Source: JAEDES01 sp964470055 (GTDB lineage: Bacteria; Bacillota_I; Bacilli_A; RF39; UBA660). From it: a DNA stretch of 33,320 nucleotides. Positions 18,168 through 24,482 of the stretch are shown in pieces. The stretch is from NCBI GenBank assembly GCA_964470055.1, contig CAYXZZ010000005.1:1-33320 (forward strand), given 5' to 3'. The position numbers were made by a program, and so were the translations under genes. Every line of letters begins with the position of its first letter. The stretch's first letter is position 1. A model generated the notes under the pieces. That model saw only the letters and a list, made by a program, of their open reading frames with translations, made no database searches and was not told where the DNA came from.

Positions 18168-19046
18168 ATGCCAAAAGCAAAAGTATATTTCACAAGTGTT
18201 TTAGATCCACAAAGTCTAGTAGCACTATATAATTGCCTAGGAGTAGAATTACCAGGAAAAGTAGCAGTAAAATTACATTCTGGTGAGGACGGAAATCAAA
18301 ACTATCTAAAACCAGAGTTTGTTAAAGAAATTATTAATTATGTGAATGGAACAGTAGTAGAATGTAATACTGCCTATGAAGGTGCCAGAAATACTATAGA
18401 AAAACACCAAGAACTAATGAAAAAACACGGTTGGAGTACATCATTTGAAGTTGACATTTTAGATGCCAAAGAAGATATAATCTTAACAAACGAAAATGGG
18501 GCAATTATCAAGAAAAATTATGTTGGTAAAAATATAGAAAAATATGACTCTATGTTAGTACTTTCCCATTTTAAAGGTCACCCGATGGGAGGTTTTGGTG
18601 GAGCCTTGAAAAATATATCAATCGGTCTTGCATCAAGTAAGGGAAAAGGCTACATTCACACTAATGGAAATGAATTTGCAACCTATGAAGATTTATTCAC
18701 AGCAGATCATGATTCCTTTCTAATGTCAATGGCCGATGCCTGTAAGACAATCACCGATTATTTTGCAAAAAATATTGTTTATATAAATAGCATGATTAAT
18801 ATGTCCGTTGATTGTGATTGTTGTGCTGTTGCTAAAGATCCATGTATGAAAGATATTGGCATCTTAGCCTCAACTGATCCAGTTGCTCTAGATCAAGCGT
18901 GCATAGATTTAGTATATAATTCTACAGATCCAGGCAAGGATACTTTAATAGAACGTATCGAATCTCGAAATGGCTTACTAACAATAGAAGCAGCAGCAAA
19001 ACAAAATGTTGGTACTAGAGATTATGAACTTATATCATTAGACTAA
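18168..19046 (+). CDS. DUF362 domain protein
   Basis: The protein has 292 residues and fits DUF362: a start rich in KVAVKLHSGE, central VLSHFKGHPMGGFGGALKN, and a Cys-rich DCDCCAVAKDPC near residue 220 followed by ILASTDPVALDQA. The Cys cluster suggests an iron-sulphur site, but the family has no agreed reaction. AAAGGAG precedes the start. The next gene is a radical SAM enzyme 47 nt downstream without a visible terminator between, so they may be expressed together. Confidence 0.82.
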   Translation: MPKAKVYFTSVLDPQSLVALYNCLGVELPGKVAVKLHSGEDGNQNYLKPEFVKEIINYVNGTVVECNTAYEGARNTIEKHQELMKKHGWSTSFEVDILDAKEDIILTNENGAIIKKNYVGKNIEKYDSMLVLSHFKGHPMGGFGGALKNISIGLASSKGKGYIHTNGNEFATYEDLFTADHDSFLMSMADACKTITDYFAKNIVYINSMINMSVDCDCCAVAKDPCMKDIGILASTDPVALDQACIDLVYNSTDPGKDTLIERIESRNGLLTIEAAAKQNVGTRDYELISLD

Positions 19047-19093
19047 CACAATCTACAACAGTTTCTTTTTACAAATAAATCAGGGGGGTAAAA

Positions 19094-19903
19094 ATGAGCA
19101 AACTATTTATTCAAAATTTAGGATTAATTATCACTGAAAAATGTAATTTAAAATGTTCTCATTGTATGCGAGGTGCTTGTACATCAAAAGACATGTCTAG
19201 CGAAGTGATAGATGAAATATTTGAGCAAGTTGATAGTATTGGTAACTTAACAATATGTGGTGGAGAGCCAACCTTAGCCGTTCCAACACTTGAAAGAATC
19301 TTTTCATCAATAATTGCTAACAACACTTTATTAGGTTGTACTACAGTAACAATTAATGGTACAAATTATAGTCAAGAATTAATATGGTTATTAGACGAAA
19401 TTGATAAGTATACGCACCCGTCAAAATATGACACAAATGCATGGATAGGAATATCACGAGATCCGTTTCATATGCAAGAGATAATTCGGCTAGGACTAAG
19501 AAAACAATACATTGAAAATTTAAAAAAGTATTCTGAAAACAAACATTTTCTTCAATATCGAGAAATAACTAAAAAATTATTTAGAGAAGGTCGCGCGACA
19601 CAACTGCCAGAAGACTTAACAGTTCCACTTAGACCTTGGCCAATAATTACCTCCTATACAACTGAAAAATCCACAAAAGAAAAAATTTGCGCAATCGGAC
19701 CATTAGTTACAATCAACGTTGATGGGATAGTAACAGATTGCGATGCTTCTATCGAGCACCAACGCGCAATATATAATTATGGTAATATTTTAGAGGAATC
19801 ATTAGAAGACATTTGCATTCGAGAAGGTGAAATAGTCCCAGCACGTAAATGGTATCGTCAAACTGGAAAAATTATGAAAAAACAAGCAACATATAATAAA
19901 TAA
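19094..19903 (+). CDS. Radical SAM protein
   Basis: The protein has 269 residues. The 4Fe-4S motif is C17xxxC21xxC24 in EKCNLKCSHC, and CGGEPTLA near residue 56 is the SAM-binding GGEP motif. A C-terminal Cys-containing piece (ICAIGP... VTDCDAS) resembles a reduced SPASM-type auxiliary region but has too few Cys for full clusters. The start has an unusually G-rich site (AGGGGGG). The substrate cannot be read from the sequence; no small peptide precursor gene was seen beside it. Confidence 0.85.
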   Translation: MSKLFIQNLGLIITEKCNLKCSHCMRGACTSKDMSSEVIDEIFEQVDSIGNLTICGGEPTLAVPTLERIFSSIIANNTLLGCTTVTINGTNYSQELIWLLDEIDKYTHPSKYDTNAWIGISRDPFHMQEIIRLGLRKQYIENLKKYSENKHFLQYREITKKLFREGRATQLPEDLTVPLRPWPIITSYTTEKSTKEKICAIGPLVTINVDGIVTDCDASIEHQRAIYNYGNILEESLEDICIREGEIVPARKWYRQTGKIMKKQATYNK

Positions 19904-19964
19904 AATTAATTATTATATGGTTTTTTCTTTTTAAAAATCATATACATTATTAGGAGGATAACAA

Positions 19965-20861
19965 ATGAATAATAATGAATATGTAAAGCAGTCCCTAGAA
20001 TTGCATCTGTTTTTTGATCGTATAATGAAAGAACATAGTTTCTTTTTAGAAGTCGCTTTTACTGAAAAGGATAACAATCTAAAACAAATAGCCAGAAACT
20101 TTCAACAAACATTTTCCAATTTTTTAAAAAGTTCAATTTCCTTAGCCGATGGAAACGTCACCCAAAATTTTCTTTCCTCAAATGAAATTGTCACAAAAAA
20201 CACCCTAGAAGCAGAATCGAGGACTACCACTTTAACAACAGTTCCACTCAACACAGAAATTACCAGAAGAGAATTAAATCTAAGAAGCGGAAATTTTAAT
20301 GTTAATGAAATGCTTATTAGAAATATCAGTTCCCTTAATCAACAAACGCTTCCTATGATTCAACAATTAATAGAATTTAAAAATAGTATTTTAAACAATG
20401 TTTTATCATGCAGAATGTATACTACAAACTACCCATTACTGATAGAACACATTATGAATGAAGCCAAAATGTATCATAAACTTTTAACCAAAATCGAAAA
20501 CAGAATTCCCTTAACCAAACAGGATGTTTTTGAACAAGAATTATTTTGGAACGATATAATGAAAGAACACGCTGAATTCATCAGAGGACTTCTAGATCCT
20601 ACTGAAGAAGCATTGATAAAAACAGCTAATCAGTATGCCGAAGAATACAAAATAATTATTAAAAATCTTTCCACAAACCAAACAGCCACTCATCTAAGCT
20701 TAAATGAAACAATTAATTTTAGAAATTTCAAAATCGCCGGCGAAGAGGGCATTTTAAATTGTAAAATAAAAAGTATAATAATCCCTTTACTAGCAGATCA
20801 TGTTGTTAGAGAAGCAAACCATTTCATTAGATTATTACAAAGTTTTACTACTACAAACTAA
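19965..20861 (+). CDS. DUF2935 protein, duplicated ferritin-like helical domain
   Basis: The protein has 298 residues in two related halves. Half one has FFDRIMKEHSFFLE (about 11-28) and LIEHIMNEAKMYHKLL (about 165-180); the second half repeats these as FWNDIMKEHAEFIRG and LADHVVREANHFIRLL. The paired E and H residues in the helices look like metal ligands, as in DUF2935 proteins, which have a ferritin-like fold and no assigned function. AGGAGG precedes the start. Confidence 0.8.
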   Translation: MNNNEYVKQSLELHLFFDRIMKEHSFFLEVAFTEKDNNLKQIARNFQQTFSNFLKSSISLADGNVTQNFLSSNEIVTKNTLEAESRTTTLTTVPLNTEITRRELNLRSGNFNVNEMLIRNISSLNQQTLPMIQQLIEFKNSILNNVLSCRMYTTNYPLLIEHIMNEAKMYHKLLTKIENRIPLTKQDVFEQELFWNDIMKEHAEFIRGLLDPTEEALIKTANQYAEEYKIIIKNLSTNQTATHLSLNETINFRNFKIAGEEGILNCKIKSIIIPLLADHVVREANHFIRLLQSFTTTN

Positions 20862-20916
20862 CTATATCTCAATCATACAAATAATGTTATAATAGAAACG
20901 AAAGGATTGAATATAC

Positions 20917-21483
20917 ATGATTATCGCAACAAATAACAAAGGAAAATTAAAAGAAATAAAAGAAATTTTTGACGCATATGAAATTTACTCATTAAAAGAA
21001 AAAAATATAAAAATTGATATTGTAGAAGACGCCACTTCGTTTTATGGTAATGCCTACAAAAAGGCTAAAGAAATTTATGAACTTACAAATGAGCCAGTAA
21101 TTGCTGATGATTCAGGAATCTGTATAACACAATTAAATAACTTCCCAGGAATAGAAACTCATAGATTTTTAGGAGAAGATGCAACAGACGAAGATCGAAA
21201 TAATGAATTAGTTAAAAGATGCAAAAACTTATTAGACAAATCAGCAAAAGTTATTTGTACTTTAGTATACTATGATGGCAAACAAACATTAGTTGGTGAA
21301 GGAATTTTAGAAGGAACAATAGTTGAACCAAGAGGAGAAAATGGTTTTGGTTTTGATTCGATTTTTGAACTTCCAACCGGTAAAACTCTCGCAGAACTAA
21401 CATCTTCTGAAAAGAATAAAGCAAGTGCTAGATATTTAGCGTCACTAGATCTTAAAGAAAAATTACAACAAAGTAATATTTGA
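20917..21483 (+). CDS. rdgB: Non-canonical purine NTP pyrophosphatase (RdgB/HAM1)
   Basis: The protein has 188 residues. It starts with ATNNKGKLKEIKEIF (the T/SxNxxK substrate loop), then has EPVIADDSGICI, FPGIETHRF, and the GENGFGFDSIFELP segment, ending with LTSSEKNKASARYLA. RdgB removes ITP, dITP and XTP from nucleotide pools by cleaving them to monophosphates. An extended -10 (ATGTTATAAT) lies upstream. The gene ends in TGA, which shows TGA is a stop in this genome. Confidence 0.93.
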   Translation: MIIATNNKGKLKEIKEIFDAYEIYSLKEKNIKIDIVEDATSFYGNAYKKAKEIYELTNEPVIADDSGICITQLNNFPGIETHRFLGEDATDEDRNNELVKRCKNLLDKSAKVICTLVYYDGKQTLVGEGILEGTIVEPRGENGFGFDSIFELPTGKTLAELTSSEKNKASARYLASLDLKEKLQQSNI

Positions 21484-21508
21484 ATAAATCCAAATTATAT
21501 TGTATGAT
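21480..21508 (+). promoter_or_regulatory. Promoter of the pyrH leader transcript
   Basis: TTGAAT (21480-21485) and TATGAT (21503-21508) are separated by exactly 17 bases. The predicted start (about 21514-21516) is directly at the AAGGAGGAG ribosome binding site of the leader ORF. Confidence 0.6.
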
Positions 21509-21529
21509 TATATACAAGGAGGAGATAAT

Positions 21530-21598
21530 ATGAGGAACTTAACGATGCAATTTACTATCTCTTTTCTTTATCAAGACTTATTATTCTATGTAGGATAA
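21530..21598 (+). CDS. Leader peptide upstream of pyrH (22 codons)
   Basis: ATG at 21530 follows the very strong site AAGGAGGAG (21516-21524). The frame encodes 22 residues beginning MRNLTMQF and ending LLFYVG, with stop TAA at 21596-21598. Its middle is encoded by a pyrimidine-rich tract (21551-21569). The last eight codons cover the ascending arm and loop of the terminator and the stop lies in the descending arm, so a translating ribosome would physically block the hairpin. The peptide itself is unlikely to be the functional product. Confidence 0.6.
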   Translation: MRNLTMQFTISFLYQDLLFYVG

Positions 21599-21610
21599 TA
21601 AGTCTTTTTT
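21573..21610 (+). terminator. Attenuator hairpin directly in front of pyrH
   Basis: AAGACTTATTAT (21573-21584) pairs perfectly with ATAATAAGTCTT (21595-21606), and two more pairs are possible in the loop. T21605-21610 forms the U tract. AGGAGG for pyrH begins at once after it, so no promoter fits between hairpin and pyrH; pyrH must be read through it or be expressed from this unit. Confidence 0.75.
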
Positions 21611-21620
21611 AGGAGGAAAA

Positions 21621-22325
21621 ATGGAATATAAAAGAATATTATTAAAATTAAGTGGCGAATCCCTTGCAGGAGAAAAAGGTACAGGGATTGATTTTGACAA
21701 GGTACTAGATATTTGTCGAGAAATTATTGAAATAACTTCAATGGGAGTAGAAGTAGCCATAGTTGTAGGTGGAGGGAACTTTTGGCGTGGAAGAAGTAAT
21801 CAACAAATGGATCGTTGCACTTCAGACTACATTGGAATGTTGGGAACTACTATGAATGCCTTAGCCATCGGAGATGCCTTTAAACAATTAGGCCAACCGG
21901 TCAGAGTTCAAACAGGAGTAGAAATGCGTCAAATAGCAGAATATTACATAAAAGATAGAGCAATTAAACATTTAATCAATAATAGGGTTGTAGTTTTTGG
22001 TTGTGGCACTGGCTCACCATTTTTCTCAACTGATACAGCCGCCGCCCTAAGAGCAGCAGAAATAGGTGCAAATGCTCTTCTAAAGGCAACTAATGTCGAT
22101 GGAATTTATACTAAAGATCCTAAAAAGTATGATGATGCAGAAAAAATCTCAGAAATAACGTATCTAGAAGTTTTAAATAAAAAATTAAATGTTATGGATA
22201 CAACTGCCACTTCGCTTTGTATGGACAATAATATTCCAATCATAGTATTTAATATAAATGAAAAGGGCAATTTAAAAAGAGTCCTTGCAGGAGAAAAAAT
22301 AGGAACCTTAGTAGTAAATAAATAA
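21621..22325 (+). CDS. pyrH: UMP kinase PyrH
   Basis: The protein has 234 residues, normal length. It has the amino acid kinase features KLSGESLAG, VVGGGNFWRG, DYIGMLGTTMNALA, and LLKATNVDGIYTKDP. PyrH phosphorylates UMP to UDP with ATP, an essential step for all pyrimidine nucleotides, and is usually a UTP-inhibited hexamer. It is monocistronic here: a leader attenuator lies in front and a strong terminator behind. The neighbours tsf and frr seen in many bacteria are absent. Confidence 0.97.
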   Translation: MEYKRILLKLSGESLAGEKGTGIDFDKVLDICREIIEITSMGVEVAIVVGGGNFWRGRSNQQMDRCTSDYIGMLGTTMNALAIGDAFKQLGQPVRVQTGVEMRQIAEYYIKDRAIKHLINNRVVVFGCGTGSPFFSTDTAAALRAAEIGANALLKATNVDGIYTKDPKKYDDAEKISEITYLEVLNKKLNVMDTTATSLCMDNNIPIIVFNINEKGNLKRVLAGEKIGTLVVNK

Positions 22326-22327
22326 TA

Positions 22328-22364
22328 AAAAATCCGTTAAACTTCAATTTAATGGATTTTTTTT
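22328..22364 (+). terminator. Terminator of pyrH
   Basis: A stem of about 14 bp (22328-22341 with 22348-22361, one G-U) with a 6-base loop CTTCAA is followed by T residues. Confidence 0.85.
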
Positions 22365-22420
22365 AAATTTTTATGGGAAACGCTAATAAAATCGCGAATA
22401 ATATATTAGGAGGTGAAATA

Positions 22421-23149
22421 ATGAACAAAGGTTATACTAATGAGTTCGATTTTATAAACTATTTAGACAATAAAAAGTTTCGAGAATTAAATATTCTTAT
22501 GCAAGATGTTATTCAATATCTTTATCCTGATATAAAACCAAATGACATAATAAAAGCAACTAAATATGGAAAATATGCCAAAACAGATATTGTCGTGTCG
22601 GTTAGAAACAAGAAAAGAGGACTAAGTCTTAAAACAGGTCATAAAAATTCCGTTCACATCGAGCCAATAGATAAATTCAAAAAATATCTTTTATTACAAG
22701 GCGTTGATGAAGAAAGTATCAATAAACTATTAAGATACTTATATTCTGATGGAACAGATAATAACACTGGAACAACAAGAATAAGTAATGCAGAATATAT
22801 AGATAAATATCCTCATGATATAGAACAACTAAACGAAATATTTAAAAATCTGAAAAGCAAATTAATAAGTCGTTTTTTAATCGAAACAGATATCAAATAC
22901 AGGGTAAAACCAGAAGTGTTTATTCATGGTGAAGTAAATGATTTTATCTGGGCTTCATCAGATGAAGTTAAATCTTTTTTAGAAAAAGAAAAAATAGAAA
23001 CAACAAGTCTTCACTGTGGAAAACTTTATATTCAAAGTTGGAATAAGAATATAAAAAGAAATGAGAAATATGAATATTGCAGAAACTATATTCAAGTAAA
23101 ATGGTACAGCCTATATGACGATATAATTTTAATGATGACCAGAAGGTGA
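22421..23149 (+). CDS. Orphan PD-(D/E)xK-like nuclease candidate
   Basis: The start at 22421 was chosen because AGGAGGTGA lies directly upstream; an earlier ATG at 22373 overlaps the pyrH terminator. The protein has 242 residues. The stretch K55-T-D56-I-V-V-S-V followed by G-L-S69-L-K71-T has the D...xK spacing of restriction-endonuclease-like nucleases, with Ser in place of the usual Asp/Glu two residues before Lys. The C-terminal half is charged and ends YDDIILMMTRR. No methylase or helicase gene lies beside it. The nuclease assignment rests on this one motif and is tentative. It may be a flanking accessory gene rather than part of the mobile element. Confidence 0.5.
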   Translation: MNKGYTNEFDFINYLDNKKFRELNILMQDVIQYLYPDIKPNDIIKATKYGKYAKTDIVVSVRNKKRGLSLKTGHKNSVHIEPIDKFKKYLLLQGVDEESINKLLRYLYSDGTDNNTGTTRISNAEYIDKYPHDIEQLNEIFKNLKSKLISRFLIETDIKYRVKPEVFIHGEVNDFIWASSDEVKSFLEKEKIETTSLHCGKLYIQSWNKNIKRNEKYEYCRNYIQVKWYSLYDDIILMMTRR

Positions 23150-23183
23150 TATTATTAGATGGATTTTTTCTCATCTTTATAAA

Positions 23184-23210
23184 AGCCTTAGTTCCAAGTT
23201 GACTACGTGG
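23184..23210 (+). repeat. tRNA-Gly-like fragment at left edge of the island
   Basis: TTCCAAGTTGACTACGTGG (23192-23210) matches 18 of 19 bases of the sense strand of the tRNA-Gly gene at 32267-32249 (anticodon loop to T-stem), and AGCCTT (23184-23189) also matches after a 4-base gap. Its orientation is opposite to the tRNA but the same as the diverged copy at 32314-32345. Confidence 0.5.
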
Positions 23211-23212
23211 AA

Positions 23213-23314
23213 ACAAAAAAAGAGTCCAGTCTTTGAACTAAACTCTATAAATCTAATGGAGCAGTTGATAAGAAGGTTTTAAATCTTTTATCAAAAAAAT
23301 ATCCCTCACTCGTT
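23213..23314 (-). ncRNA. Candidate small RNA upstream of the ietAS-like operon
   Basis: A minus-strand promoter (23349-23321) predicts a start near 23314. About 70 bases on, a terminator stem (23246-23237 with 23230-23221, 10 bp with two G-U pairs, 6-base loop) is followed by TTTTTT on the minus strand. A second imperfect hairpin (GATAAAAG with CTTCTTATC) lies in between. There is no minus-strand gene here for the terminator to serve. A 13-codon TTG-initiated frame exists but is unconvincing. Function unknown; it could be an antitoxin or regulatory RNA, or a chance unit. Confidence 0.4.
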
Positions 23315-23320
23315 AAATGA

Positions 23321-23349
23321 ATTATATCATTTTTTTAATAGGTTTACAA
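23321..23349 (-). promoter_or_regulatory. Minus-strand promoter of the candidate small RNA
   Basis: On the minus strand TTGTAA (23349-23344), a 17-base spacer and a perfect TATAAT (23326-23321). Confidence 0.55.
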
Positions 23350-23371
23350 TACCAAATAAAAAATTAATTTT

Positions 23372-23415
23372 ATTTTGTCCCAAATATTGATAATTTTGTC
23401 CCTGAGTGATATACT
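23372..23415 (+). promoter_or_regulatory. Promoter and direct-repeat operator of the ietAS-like operon
   Basis: TTGATA (23387-23392), 17-base spacer, TATACT (23410-23415). Two identical copies of ATTTTGTCCC lie at 23372-23381 and 23393-23402, 21 bp (two helical turns) apart, one upstream of the -35 and one inside the spacer. This is a good layout for a repressor binding the same DNA face twice. Confidence 0.6.
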
Positions 23416-23441
23416 GTTATAGGAAGGATGAAGTGATAAAT

Positions 23442-24482
23442 ATGAAAAAAAAGAATGTTATTAATTTAATAAAATATCATATAGACGGAAACGAAAAAGA
23501 TTTTAGAAATGAGGCATATGAAATAGCGAGTACATTTCAAAAAAATGGTGATGAAGAACTTGCAAGGTATGTTATGGCTTTGTTATCTAATGCAAATACT
23601 TTTAGTCCACAAAGTATGAATGAATGCTCAGAATTTTTCATTAAAATAGATGACCCTTCAAATAGTTTTAAAATACCTTCATTAATTGAAAAAGACATAA
23701 TGGGAATATTAAATGCTGTGAATAAAAAATCTAATGTTAATAAATTTTTATTTGTTGGCGATTCTGGTACTGGAAAAACAGAAGCAGCTAAACAAATTGC
23801 AAGGATACTTGATAGAGAGTTATATTCTGTTCAATTTGATAGAATCGTTGATAGTAAATTAGGTCAAACATCAAAAAACTTAATTCAAGTATTTGATGAT
23901 ATTAATAGTTTAAAAAAACCTGAAAAAATTATTATTCTTTTTGATGAGATAGATGCTATTGCATTAGATAGGATTAATTCTAATGATTTAAGAGAAATGG
24001 GAAGGGTTACATCTACACTTTTAAAAGAATTTGATAGAATGGATGAAAGAATATTATTAATTGCTACAACAAATTTATATAAGCAATTTGATAAAGCTTT
24101 ACTTAGAAGATTTGATTTTGTTGTTGATTTTAATAGATATACCAAAGATGATTTGGCTGAAATAGCAGATAGTATTCTAAGTTCGGAATTAAAAAAATAT
24201 TCTAATATTAAACCTGAATTAAAAATATTAAATAAAATTTATAATTTAGTAGATACATTACCATATCCAGGAGATTTAAAAAATATTATAAGAAGTTCTG
24301 TTGCATTTAGCGATTTAGAAAATGAATATGGATATCTAACAAAAATTTATGAGTCATTAACAGGTAATAAATTAACCGATAATTTTAAAAAATTACAAGA
24401 GGAAGGCTTTACCGTTAGGGATATTGAAAAGTTAACTGGGATTTCAAAGAGCAGTGTTTCAAGGGGGATAAATAATGAATGA
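23442..24482 (+). CDS. ietA: AAA+ ATPase, IetA-like, with C-terminal HTH
   Basis: The ATG at 23442 gives 346 residues; a GTG at 23433 spaced better from AGGAAGG (23421-23427) would add three. Residues about 85-250 are an AAA+ module: Walker A G106DSGTGKT113, Walker B IILFD168E169IDAI, sensor LLIATTN, and arginine finger R222-R223 in ALLRRFDF. The last 27 residues read as a helix-turn-helix (FTVRDIEKLTGISKSSVSRG), unexpected for a pure ATPase. It overlaps the downstream subtilase gene by 8 nt. AAA ATPase plus subtilase is the make-up of IetA/IetS, described as a toxin-antitoxin plasmid stability pair on Ti plasmids (ATPase as antitoxin) and later as an antiphage system. The homology is judged by domain content only. 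Confidence 0.75.
   Translation: MKKKNVINLIKYHIDGNEKDFRNEAYEIASTFQKNGDEELARYVMALLSNANTFSPQSMNECSEFFIKIDDPSNSFKIPSLIEKDIMGILNAVNKKSNVNKFLFVGDSGTGKTEAAKQIARILDRELYSVQFDRIVDSKLGQTSKNLIQVFDDINSLKKPEKIIILFDEIDAIALDRINSNDLREMGRVTSTLLKEFDRMDERILLIATTNLYKQFDKALLRRFDFVVDFNRYTKDDLAEIADSILSSELKKYSNIKPELKILNKIYNLVDTLPYPGDLKNIIRSSVAFSDLENEYGYLTKIYESLTGNKLTDNFKKLQEEGFTVRDIEKLTGISKSSVSRGINNE

Noticed and set aside
19903..19964. Possible terminator with TATATG/CATATA between the radical SAM and DUF2935 genes
   Set aside because: The loop is long and no T run follows the descending arm, so it was not called.
22968..23216. Minus-strand frame of 82 codons opposite the nuclease-like gene and beyond
   Set aside because: It lies mostly antisense to a gene with a good ribosome binding site, has low-complexity sequence and no start signal.
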